Assembly: GCF_003550065.1 (NCBI RefSeq)
Contig: NZ_QXDC01000002.1
Location: forward strand, 1,608,260-1,672,259
Direction: 5' to 3'
Length of the DNA stretch: 64,000 nucleotides
Source: Hephaestia caeni
GTDB lineage: Bacteria > Pseudomonadota > Alphaproteobacteria > Sphingomonadales > Sphingomonadaceae
The notes under the pieces were generated by a model that was not told where the DNA came from, did no database searches, and worked only from the letters and a program-made list of their open reading frames with translations. The position numbers and the translations under genes were made by a program. Position 1 is the first letter of the stretch. Every line of letters begins with the position of its first letter. Below are positions 15,561 through 23,411 of this stretch, one piece after another.

Positions 15561-16550
15561 TCAGAGCCGGATGAGCATCTTGCCCGTATTGCCGCCGCTG
15601 AACAGATCGAGGAATGCCCGCGGCATCGCCTCCAGCCCGTCATGGATAGTCTCGCGCGCATCGAGCTTGCCCGCCTGGAGCAGCCCCGCCATGTCGCGAT
15701 AGAACTCGTCCATGCGCGGAAAGAAATCGATCACGATGAAGCCCTGCATCCGGATCCGCGCGCCGATCGCCCGCGCGAGATAGCGCAATCCGGTCGGCCG
15801 CGTGTCGTTGTAGATGTCGATCATACCGCACAGGGCGAAGCGCGCGCGTTCGTTCGCGACGGCGAGCGCGGCATCGAGATGATCGCCGCCGACATTGTCG
15901 AAATAGACGTCGATCCCGTTCGGCGCCGCCTTGCCCAGCGCCCGCACCAGATCCTTTTCGGCCTTGTAATCGACCACCGCATCGGCCCCGAGCGATGTGA
16001 CCCAGGCGCCTTTTTCCGCGCCGCCCGCCGAGCCGATCACCGTCATTCCCTTGGCTTTGGCGATCTGCACCACGGTGGAACCCACCGCGCCCGCCGCGGC
16101 GGAGACGAACACGGTATCGCCCGCTTTGGCCTCGGCCACCGCGAGCAGCCCGAAATAAGCCGTCATCCCTGGCATCCCGAGCTGGCCGAGAAACGCTTGG
16201 TCAGACACTCCGAGTTGGGGCAGCTTCTGGAGCGCGGCGGCAGCCACCACCGCTTCGTCGCGCCAGCCCTCCATGTGCAGCACCCGATCGCCCGCGGCGA
16301 TGCCATCGGCGCGGCTTTCGATGACTTCGCCCACCGCGCCGCCCTGCATCGGCTCGCCCAGCGCATAGGGCGGGACGTAGCTCTTCACGTCGTTCATCCG
16401 TCCGCGCATGTAGGGATCGACCGACAGCCAGCGATTGGCGACGCGAACCTCGCCATCGGCAAGCGCGCGATGCGGCAGATCGATCAGTTCGAAATTCGCT
16501 TCGACCGGCATTCCCTGCGGCCGCGACGCCAACGCCCACGCCTTCGCCAT
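15561..16550 (-). CDS. NADP-dependent oxidoreductase, CurA/PTGR-like MDR family
   Basis: Zinc-independent medium-chain reductase that would reduce the double bond of enones or enals with NADPH. The 329-residue protein shows LSVDPYMRGRM near the N-terminus, MPGMTAYFGLL, and the nucleotide-binding GDTVFVSAAAGAVGSTVVQIAK (about 135-157). DVYFDNVGGDHLDAAL and the closing GGNTGKMLIRL are also typical. ATG 16550 is preferred because GGGAGAG precedes it. A perfect 7-bp-arm palindrome lies 43 bases upstream, suggesting control by a MarR-like regulator encoded elsewhere. Confidence 0.9.
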   Translation of the reverse strand: MAKAWALASRPQGMPVEANFELIDLPHRALADGEVRVANRWLSVDPYMRGRMNDVKSYVPPYALGEPMQGGAVGEVIESRADGIAAGDRVLHMEGWRDEAVVAAAALQKLPQLGVSDQAFLGQLGMPGMTAYFGLLAVAEAKAGDTVFVSAAAGAVGSTVVQIAKAKGMTVIGSAGGAEKGAWVTSLGADAVVDYKAEKDLVRALGKAAPNGIDVYFDNVGGDHLDAALAVANERARFALCGMIDIYNDTRPTGLRYLARAIGARIRMQGFIVIDFFPRMDEFYRDMAGLLQAGKLDARETIHDGLEAMPRAFLDLFSGGNTGKMLIRL

Positions 16551-16592
16551 CGGCTCTCTCCCGTAATGTTTCGGCTCCGATCTAGGCTCATT

Positions 16593-16609
16593 AGTTGCAT
16601 TGTGCAACT
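16593..16609. promoter_or_regulatory. Palindromic operator upstream of the CurA-like gene
   Basis: AGTTGCA-TTG-TGCAACT is a perfect inverted repeat, 43 bases 5' of the start. TTGC...GCAA dyads of this size are typical MarR-family operators; the regulator is not in the window. Confidence 0.6.
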
Positions 16610-16723
16610 TGCTTGCCGTGCCCGATGTCGCGTCGTCACAATGATCGCAGAAGGCGTGTTGCATCGCCCGGCACATGAAGCTACAGGCGAGCGTCCCCGG
16701 CCCGGCCGGGGCGCTTGAGGGGC

Positions 16724-16799
16724 GGGGCCGTAGCTCAGATGGGAGAGCGCTGCAATCGCACTGCAGAGGTCAGGGGTTCGATTCCCCTCGGCTCCACCA
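16724..16799 (+). tRNA. tRNA-Ala (anticodon CGC)
   Basis: A 76-base gene with an acceptor stem GGGGCCG pairing CGGCTCC, D-arm AGCTCAGATGGGAGAGC, anticodon stem CTGCA/TGCAG with loop ATCGCAC (anticodon CGC), T-arm CAGGGGTTCGATTCCCCTC, and an encoded CCA end. It reads GCG codons. Confidence 0.95.
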
Positions 16800-16872
16800 A
16801 TCAGGCCGACACCGCTTGATTGCCCGCCCTTGAAGGTGATCGCGGAAAGCGATCCCCCGGTTCCGCCAGCCG

Positions 16873-18522
16873 CTACCGGGCGTCGGTGATGACCGGCGCT
16901 GCGATACCGACATTGACGAACCACTGCCGGTTGGCCGCGCGGCGCTGCTGCACCACGTGTTCCTGCATTTCGAACATCCCCGGCAAAAGGTCTCTGGCCG
17001 GCGTCGCGCTTTTCGCGAAGCGCATGTACGCTTGGCTCTCCGAATAGGCCTGCCACATTGGCGCGTCAGGAGCGGCTGGCGCTCCATCCCGGGCGAAAGC
17101 CACCCAATAATCCATCATCACGTGCGACAATCGCTGCTCGTGCGGGCCCTCGGGCCGCGGCCAGTTCGGGGGGAGCGCCGCATCGCTACCGATCTGCCCG
17201 AAAACATAGGGTAGCTCGCTGGCATGAAACGCGCAGAGATCGCGCGCCTTCGTTGCGGGGGCGCAATGGTCGAACAGATAGAGATAGGCGGGCATTCCGG
17301 CCTCGCTCTGCTTGCGGATCATGCGCTCGGTCGCCCAGCCGTAGATCGCATCGCGCAACGTCGCCAGCATGCTCTCCTCGATGTCCGATGCAGGATAGAG
17401 ACGCAGGAATTCAGGTGCGAGATCGCCGTAGCGCCGGGTGATCGCGGCCTCATATTCGGCGGCGCTCGCGGGTGGCTTGGGCAGGAACACGCGCTGCGAG
17501 CGAAGCTCGCCGCTGTTGAAGCCCGCGAGCAGCGGCACGCGCGCCTGTTCGCCGCGATCGAACGTATCGATCACCTGGCGCGGCAGCACATGGCCATCGA
17601 TCGTCCCTTGTGGGGCAAAACCGGCCTTGGTTGCGGCAACCGTCAGCGTCTCGCCGTCCATCGCCCGCAGCGCGCCCAGGTCCAACGCTCCCAACCGCCG
17701 CGCAAGGTCGCTGCCGATCGTCTCGGCGGAAGGCAGGCCATATACGCTGTGACCGAGTTCGGGCACCGCGCGCGTGTTGGCGCTTTCCATGATCGCCTTG
17801 TCGAACAGCCCCCGCGCGAGCGGGCTGGTCAGCAAATAAGTCACGCTGAGCGCGCCGGCCGATTCACCCATCACCGTCACGTTGGCGGCATCGCCCCCGA
17901 ACGCCGCGATATTGTCGCGTACCCAATGCAGCGCGGCGATCTGATCGAGCAGCCCGTAATTGCCCGACGCGTGATCGGGCGATTCGGCGGTCAACGCCGG
18001 ATGCGCGAGCCAGCCGAGCACGCCCAGCCGATAATTGATAGAGACGAAGACGATGCCGCGCCGCGCGAAAGTCGCGCCGTCGTAGATCGGCTCGGCACTG
18101 CCCCCGATCCGCAGTGAGCCGCCATGAATCCAGACGATGACCGGGGCTTTCTCCGCATGCTCGGGCGCCCAGACGTTGAGGGTCAGGCAATCCTCGCTCA
18201 TCGCCGCCGGCGGATCGGCGTAGAGGCTCGTCGCGGGCACCGGCGGTTGCAGACAACTCGGTCCGAAGCGGGTGGCATCACGCCTGCCCCGCCAGCGCAC
18301 GGGCGGCGCGGGCAGTTTCCAGCGGCGCTCGCCGACCGGCGGCGACGCGTAGGGGATGCCCTTGAAGATGTGGAGTCCCGGTTCGACAGCCCCTGAAAGC
18401 GTCCCCTGTGCGATCGTCACAAGGGGCGGACCAGAAGCGCGGGCCGGCGTGAAGATCAGGAAGGCGACAACCGTGCTCGTCAGCACGGCGCGGGCAAACG
18501 AGCTGATCGATCGCATTATCAT
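16873..18522 (-). CDS. Exported type-B carboxylesterase (third copy)
   Basis: Serine hydrolase of the alpha/beta-fold type-B carboxylesterase family, 549 residues with an N-terminal signal sequence (SISSFARAVLTSTVVAFLIF ending near PARAS), so it acts in the periplasm or outside. Landmarks are FKGIPYASPPVG, SEDCLTLNVWAP, the oxyanion WIHGGS, FGGDAANVTVMGESAGA with nucleophile S221, and HASELPYVFG with the catalytic His. Start ATG 18522 has GAGGAAT upstream. Close in sequence to the esterases at 24995 and 33106. Divergent from the M28-like gene; the shared promoter region holds operator 18577-18597. Confidence 0.93.
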   Translation of the reverse strand: MIMRSISSFARAVLTSTVVAFLIFTPARASGPPLVTIAQGTLSGAVEPGLHIFKGIPYASPPVGERRWKLPAPPVRWRGRRDATRFGPSCLQPPVPATSLYADPPAAMSEDCLTLNVWAPEHAEKAPVIVWIHGGSLRIGGSAEPIYDGATFARRGIVFVSINYRLGVLGWLAHPALTAESPDHASGNYGLLDQIAALHWVRDNIAAFGGDAANVTVMGESAGALSVTYLLTSPLARGLFDKAIMESANTRAVPELGHSVYGLPSAETIGSDLARRLGALDLGALRAMDGETLTVAATKAGFAPQGTIDGHVLPRQVIDTFDRGEQARVPLLAGFNSGELRSQRVFLPKPPASAAEYEAAITRRYGDLAPEFLRLYPASDIEESMLATLRDAIYGWATERMIRKQSEAGMPAYLYLFDHCAPATKARDLCAFHASELPYVFGQIGSDAALPPNWPRPEGPHEQRLSHVMMDYWVAFARDGAPAAPDAPMWQAYSESQAYMRFAKSATPARDLLPGMFEMQEHVVQQRRAANRQWFVNVGIAAPVITDAR

Positions 18523-18573
18523 CGCGCATTCCTCGTCCTGATCATCGGCTCGGTTGCCAGCCGTCCGGTCTGA

Positions 18574-18602
18574 ACATAAACTCTCATGCGAGTTAATATC
18601 AA
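18574..18602 (-). promoter_or_regulatory. Esterase promoter with TetR-type operator (site O1)
   Basis: On the minus strand TTGATA (18602-18597) and TTATGT (18579-18574) are 17 bases apart. The dyad AACTC-TCATGC-GAGTT (18579-18594) lies between them. The 21-base block 18577-18597 matches ACTMTCNNGCGWGTKAAT, shared with 22606-22626 and 29060-29080, so binding there would block this promoter and probably the divergent M28-like gene too. Confidence 0.65.
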
Positions 18603-18633
18603 CGCCGGATCGATTGGCGGCGGGAGAGGGATT

Positions 18634-19935
18634 ATGACAATGCCACAGGCCAACCGGCGGCAATTCGTGATGGGTTCCGCTACCCTGCCTCTCCTTTCCC
18701 TACCCGCATCGGCCGGAGCCACTATCGCGGCATCGATCGAGAGCGATCTTCACCATTATGTCGGCTTCGGCAACAAGCAGGCCGGCGGCACGGGAGACAA
18801 TGATTGCGGCGATTGGCTCGCTTCGGCGCTCGAGCAAGCGGGGTTCGCTATCGAGCGACAGGCGGTATCGGTGCCCTGGTTCGCGCCGGATCGCTGCGAG
18901 ATTGCTGTGGATGGCGCGCGCACAACGCTGTGGCCGCAACCGATCGTACGGTTGACCGGCGCGGACGGCCTTTCGGGCCCGCTGGTGCGCGTCGATGCGG
19001 CAGGCAATGCCGCGGCCCCGCTCAAGGGCGCGATCGCCCTGGTCGATCTGCCGTTCGGCCGCTGGTCGACCGCGCTGGCCAAGCCGATCCGCACGCCGAT
19101 CGAGGCGGCGTTCGCGGGCGGCGCGCGCGCGGTGGTTGCCGTCACCAACGGGCCGACCGGCAAGATCATCGCGCTCAACACCGATGGCCGCCAGCCGATG
19201 TTCGCGGGGCCGGTCACGCTCATGGCACCCGGCGATGCCGCCCCGTTCTTCGCCGGGGCGATGCGCGGCGTGCGCGCGACCTTGCACCTCACCGGCACAA
19301 GCGGGCGGCGGCCCGCGTTCAATTTCGTCGGTCGCATCGATCGGGGCAAGCGTCGCTGGCTGGTCGTCTCGACGCCGCGATCGGGCTGGTTCACCTGCGC
19401 GGGCGAGCGCGGTGGCGGGATTGCGGCGTGGCTGCACCTCGCGCGCTGGGCAAGCCGCAACGCGCCCGATCACAACCTCGCCTTCGTCTGCAACACCGGC
19501 CACGAATATGAATATCTGGGCGCGGAAGAATCGCTCAAGGAGATGGCGCCCAAACCGCAAGAGACCGCATTCTGGCTGCATCTCGGCGCCAACCTGGCAG
19601 CGCGCGACTGGCACGACGCCGTCGGCGAGATGACCCCGCTTTCCGGCACCGATTCGCAGCGCTACCTCGTCGTCAGCCCTGCGCTGCTACCCGAAACGCG
19701 CATTGCGTTCGCGGGGTTGGCGGGGCTGGAATCGCCGTACAGCAGCGACCGGATTTCCGCCGGTGAACTGACCGGCATCATCGCCGCCGGCTATCGTTCG
19801 GTCGCGGGCGTCTTCGGCATCCACCGCTTCCACCACGTTGCCGAAGACGACGCACGCTGCCTCTCCACCAAGGCCGTCACCGAAACCACCGCCGCCTTCC
19901 AGCGCCTCGTCGAACACGCGCTGAAAGGCGGTTGA
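18634..19935 (+). CDS. Tat-exported M28-like protein, probably without peptidase activity
   Basis: The 433-residue protein starts at ATG 18634 (GGGAGAGGG upstream). It carries a twin-arginine signal (NRRQFVMGSATLPLLSLPASAGA), a PA-like insert (about 110-210) and a C-terminal domain laid out like M28 aminopeptidases. The metal-binding positions are changed: the AHxDS motif reads STPRSGWF, the DN motif reads GERGGG, and the EE motif reads TGHEYEYLGAEE. It may be a binding protein or an altered hydrolase. Pairing with an exported esterase suggests a shared extracytoplasmic substrate. Confidence 0.65.
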   Translation: MTMPQANRRQFVMGSATLPLLSLPASAGATIAASIESDLHHYVGFGNKQAGGTGDNDCGDWLASALEQAGFAIERQAVSVPWFAPDRCEIAVDGARTTLWPQPIVRLTGADGLSGPLVRVDAAGNAAAPLKGAIALVDLPFGRWSTALAKPIRTPIEAAFAGGARAVVAVTNGPTGKIIALNTDGRQPMFAGPVTLMAPGDAAPFFAGAMRGVRATLHLTGTSGRRPAFNFVGRIDRGKRRWLVVSTPRSGWFTCAGERGGGIAAWLHLARWASRNAPDHNLAFVCNTGHEYEYLGAEESLKEMAPKPQETAFWLHLGANLAARDWHDAVGEMTPLSGTDSQRYLVVSPALLPETRIAFAGLAGLESPYSSDRISAGELTGIIAAGYRSVAGVFGIHRFHHVAEDDARCLSTKAVTETTAAFQRLVEHALKGG

Positions 19936-19943
19936 GGCGCGCG

Positions 19944-21611
19944 CTACGCGTCGATCTTGCGGCGGAAGGTCTCGGGCAGGAATAACAGCCCCACCACCAC
20001 CGTCATCGCGGCGACGACCACAGGATACCAGAGGCCGTAATAGATATCCCCGGTCGCCGCGACCATCGCGAACGCGGTCGTCGGCAGGAACCCGCCGAAC
20101 CAGCCGTTGCCGATATGATAGGGCAACGACATCGACGTGTAGCGGATGCGCGCGGGGAACAGTTCGACGAGCATCGCCGCGAGCGGGGCATAGGCCGACG
20201 TCACCAGCATCATGATCGCGATGATGATGATCACCACCATCGGCTTGTCGATCTGATCGCGATCGGCGGAAAGGGGATAGCCGGCGGCCCGAAGATCGGC
20301 TTCCACCGTCTGCTGGAATGCCGCGATCGCGGCATTCTTCGCTTCACCGTCGATCCGCGCGGGATCGGGCGCGGTAATGGCGGTATCGCCGATTCGGATC
20401 TGGGCGATCGTGCCGGCGGGCGCACCGACATTGTCGTAGTTCACGCCTTTGCGCGCCAGATAGGCCTTGGCGATGTCGCAACTCGATGTGTCGAACCTGT
20501 TTTTGCCGATCGGATCGAACTGGAACGAACATTCGTCATCGTGCGCCACCACGGTGACGGGTGCGTTCTCGACAGCGGCGGCGAGTGCCGGGTTGGCCGC
20601 GTGGGTGAGCGCCTTGAACATCGGGAACAGCGTCACCGTCGCGATCAGGCACGAGGTGATGATGATCGGCTTGCGTCCGATCTTGTCGCTCAGCCAGCCG
20701 AAGAAGACGAAGGTCGGCGTCGAGATGATTAGCGCGATGACAAGCAGGATGTTGGCGGTCGCGCCGTCGACCTTGGCGATCTTCTCGAGATAGAAAAGCG
20801 TGTAGAATTGGCCGGTATAGCCGATCACGCCCTGCCCCGCCGCAGCACCCAGCAGCGCGATCAGGATCATCCGCAGGTTGCGCCAATTGCCGAACGCTTC
20901 CTTGAGCGGCGCCTTGGAGGTCGCCCCTTCTTCCTTCATCCGCTGGAAGACAGGACTTTCGGCAAGCTGGAGGCGAATCCACAGCGAGATCGCGAGCAAC
21001 ACGATCGACAGCAGGAACGGCACGCGCCAGCCCCAGGCGGCAAAGGCTTCCTCGCCCATCGCCGTGCGCAGGCCGATCACCAGCAACAGCGCGGCGAACA
21101 GGCCGATCGTCGCCGTCGTCTGGATGAAGCTGGTGAAGAACCCGCGCTTGCCGTCGGGGGCGTGCTCGGCGACATAGGTTGCCGCGCCGCCATATTCGCC
21201 GCCCACTGCGAGCCCCTGCAACAGCCGGAGCGTCACCAGGATGATCGGCGCGGCGATGCCGATCGAGGCATAGCTGGGCAGGAAGCCGACCGCGAAGGTG
21301 GAAAGGCCCATCAGCCCCATCGTGACGAGAAAGGTGTTCTTGCGCCCGACGAGATCGCCGATGCGACCGAAGAAGATCGACCCGAACGGCCGTACCGCGA
21401 ACCCAGCGGCGAACGCGGCGAGGGCAAGGATGAACGCCGTGGTGTCATTGACCCCGGAGAAGAACTGGCTCGAAATATAGGTTGCGAGCAGCCCGTAGAG
21501 GTAGAAATCGTACCATTCGAACATCGTGCCCAGCGACGATGCGATGATGACGAGCTTTTCGCTCTGCTTCGTCGCGGGACTCCTCGGCGATATCTCGTCG
21601 CTGACAGTCAT
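19944..21611 (-). CDS. MFS transporter, metabolite:H+ symporter type, with large inserted loop
   Basis: Inner-membrane proton symporter of the MHS/sugar-porter branch, 555 residues. TM1 begins with SLGTMFEWYDFYLYGLLATY; the loop 2-3 signature is RPFGSIFFGRIGDLVGRKNTFL and the loop 8-9 one is GWLSDKIGRKPIII. Unusually, about 115 soluble residues (roughly 340-455) with two Cys (CSFQFDP and SSCDIAKAYLARKG) are inserted before the last four helices. AGGAGAGG precedes ATG 21611. It follows the SDR gene and probably imports the acid or other product released by the module A esterase. Confidence 0.88.
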   Translation of the reverse strand: MTVSDEISPRSPATKQSEKLVIIASSLGTMFEWYDFYLYGLLATYISSQFFSGVNDTTAFILALAAFAAGFAVRPFGSIFFGRIGDLVGRKNTFLVTMGLMGLSTFAVGFLPSYASIGIAAPIILVTLRLLQGLAVGGEYGGAATYVAEHAPDGKRGFFTSFIQTTATIGLFAALLLVIGLRTAMGEEAFAAWGWRVPFLLSIVLLAISLWIRLQLAESPVFQRMKEEGATSKAPLKEAFGNWRNLRMILIALLGAAAGQGVIGYTGQFYTLFYLEKIAKVDGATANILLVIALIISTPTFVFFGWLSDKIGRKPIIITSCLIATVTLFPMFKALTHAANPALAAAVENAPVTVVAHDDECSFQFDPIGKNRFDTSSCDIAKAYLARKGVNYDNVGAPAGTIAQIRIGDTAITAPDPARIDGEAKNAAIAAFQQTVEADLRAAGYPLSADRDQIDKPMVVIIIIAIMMLVTSAYAPLAAMLVELFPARIRYTSMSLPYHIGNGWFGGFLPTTAFAMVAATGDIYYGLWYPVVVAAMTVVVGLLFLPETFRRKIDA

Positions 21612-21678
21612 GATGGTCCTCTCCTGTCCGGGTAGAGGCGTGCCGCCTTATGGTTCGCGGTCGCGCCGTTTGCTTCGC

Positions 21679-22575
21679 CTAGCGCGCCACCGCCATTGCC
21701 GGCCGGTCGCAGCCGGCGCTCGCAAGCTCGCGCTCGGCCTGCGTGAAGCCGTAGGCGGGCACGATCTCGCCCGCGCGCGCGCCGATCTCGTCCCACGCGG
21801 CGGCGACACGATCGGCGGCGGCGGCATCGGTGCCGCCAACATAAGCGCCCTCGGTCAACGTCACGTTGGCGCGCGCGAAATGCCCCCCGCCCGCACACAG
21901 GATCGCGCGCGTCGGCGCGTCGTCACCCACCAACGCGAGCAGGCCGGGGCTGACCAGCGCCGGATCGAGCGCGGCAAGCGCATCGGGCGAGAGCACGCCG
22001 TCGGTCATCTGCGTCGCCGCGGTGGGGGCGAGGCAGTTGACGCGGATGCCGTATTTCTCCCCCTCGATGCTTAGCGTCTGCATCAGGCCGACGAGCGCCA
22101 TCTTGGCGGCCCCGTAATTCGCCTGCCCGAAATTGCCGTAGAGGCCCGACGATGACGTCGTCATCACGACGCGGCCGTGGCGCTGCTCGCGCATGATCTC
22201 CCAGACCGCCTTGGTGCAGATCGCCGCGCCCATCAGATGCACGTCGACCACCAGCCGGAAATCGTCGATCGCCATCTTGGCGAAGCTTCTGTCGCGTAGG
22301 ATGCCGGCATTGTTCACCAGGATGTCGATCCGGCCCCATTCGGCCGTCGCGCGCTCAACCATCGCCGCGACCTGATCGCTGTCGGTGACCGACGCCGCGA
22401 CCCCAATCGCGTCACCGCCCGCCGCCCGGATTTCCCCGGCGACCGCATCGGCGGCGGCAGCGTTCATATCGTTGACGATGAGCCTGGCGCCCAGCCGGGC
22501 CAGCAGCAGTGCGTGGCATCGCCCCAATCCACCGCCGGCGCCCGTGACGATCGCGACCCGATTACGCAATTTCAT
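21679..22575 (-). CDS. SDR dehydrogenase, multifunctional-enzyme-2-like
   Basis: NAD(P)-dependent short-chain dehydrogenase, 298 residues. The Rossmann motif is TGAGGGLGRCHALLLARLGA, NNAGILRDRSFAKM follows, and the catalytic region is SSSGLYGNFGQANYGAAKMAL (Y-x3-K). NFGQANYxAAK and the C-terminal extension resemble (3R)-hydroxyacyl-CoA dehydrogenase domains of peroxisomal MFE-2. This fits oxidation of a CoA-activated hydroxyacid. GGGAGGTAAGG precedes ATG 22575. The promoter and operator at 22606-22637 drive this gene and the MFS. Confidence 0.88.
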   Translation of the reverse strand: MKLRNRVAIVTGAGGGLGRCHALLLARLGARLIVNDMNAAAADAVAGEIRAAGGDAIGVAASVTDSDQVAAMVERATAEWGRIDILVNNAGILRDRSFAKMAIDDFRLVVDVHLMGAAICTKAVWEIMREQRHGRVVMTTSSSGLYGNFGQANYGAAKMALVGLMQTLSIEGEKYGIRVNCLAPTAATQMTDGVLSPDALAALDPALVSPGLLALVGDDAPTRAILCAGGGHFARANVTLTEGAYVGGTDAAAADRVAAAWDEIGARAGEIVPAYGFTQAERELASAGCDRPAMAVAR

Positions 22576-22605
22576 CGCCCTTACCTCCCGATGCTGCTTT
22601 CTTAT

Positions 22606-22637
22606 TTCACTATCTAGCGAGTTAATGACTTGGTCAA
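22606..22637 (-). promoter_or_regulatory. SDR promoter with TetR-type operator (site O2)
   Basis: On the minus strand TTGACC (22637-22632), a 17-base spacer and GATAGT (22614-22609) form a promoter ending 34 bases before the SDR start. The operator block 22606-22626 covers the -10 and most of the spacer and matches ACTMTCNNGCGWGTKAAT. Confidence 0.7.
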
Positions 22638-22658
22638 ATAAAGGAGCCCGTTTCCGGT

Positions 22659-23357
22659 TCAGCCGGATCGTTCACTGCGGCGCTCGGCGCAAATCGCGTG
22701 AAAGCCCGCCGCCATGAACCGCGCCATCCGCTGCTTGACCGCTGCGTAGTCGCCGGACTGGCACAGTCCACCCGACAGCTTGTCGATGCGCCCGGTCCGC
22801 GCGAGCGTGAGCATCAGCGCGCCGGTGACGAAGTGATAGCCCCAGAAGATGTCCTCCTCCGCGCTGTCGGGAAGCGCCCGTTTGAGCAAGCCGATCAACC
22901 GCAGCACGACGGGATCGAAATGCTGGTCCATCATCTTGGCGCCCCATTCGGGGGTATTCGCGACCTGGGCGCTCAACGCGGCGTAATTCTTCCAGCCTTC
23001 GCCGCCTTCGATATAGAGATCGAGGTCGGTATCGAGGAAAGCATGGAGCGCGCCTTCAACGGTCGGCTTGCCCCCGGTCGCCTTGTCGTAATCGTTGAGC
23101 ACCTTCATCCGGCGCTCGCTCGTCACCGCCGCGCGGCGGGCGAACACCGCATCGAACAGCTTCTGCTTGTCGTCGAAATAATAATTGAGCAGCGTGTGAT
23201 GGACGCCGACGCGCTTGGCGACGTCCTTGAGTGTCACGCCGTACAGGCCATGCCGCGAGAACAGATATTCGGCGGCATCGAGGATCTGCTCGGTCGTTTC
23301 CGCGCGGCGTTCCGCCTTGGACAGGCGCTTACTCCGCGGCTTTTCGACTGTCGACAC
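22659..23357 (-). CDS. TetR/AcrR-family regulator of module A
   Basis: A 232-residue repressor. The N-terminal helix-turn-helix reads ILDAAEYLFSRHGLYGVTLKDVAKRVGVHHTLLNYYFDDKQKL, and a ligand-binding helical domain follows. Start GTG 23357 is favoured because AAGGGG lies six bases upstream; the earlier TTG at 23363 leaves no spacing. It follows ligase A after 54 bases and precedes the SDR gene. The three shared operator sites (18577, 22606, 29060) are its most likely targets. About half-identical by eye to the TetR at 32387. Confidence 0.9.
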   Translation of the reverse strand: MSTVEKPRSKRLSKAERRAETTEQILDAAEYLFSRHGLYGVTLKDVAKRVGVHHTLLNYYFDDKQKLFDAVFARRAAVTSERRMKVLNDYDKATGGKPTVEGALHAFLDTDLDLYIEGGEGWKNYAALSAQVANTPEWGAKMMDQHFDPVVLRLIGLLKRALPDSAEEDIFWGYHFVTGALMLTLARTGRIDKLSGGLCQSGDYAAVKQRMARFMAAGFHAICAERRSERSG

Positions 23358-23411
23358 GTGCAACCCCTTCTCTACGCACTACAAACCAGGCCCGGTTCAT
23401 CCCGCTCGGGC

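Noticed and set aside
16724..16799. tRNA-Ala as a possible attachment site for a second island
   Set aside because: Neighbouring genes have host-like composition and no integrase or partial tRNA copy was found.
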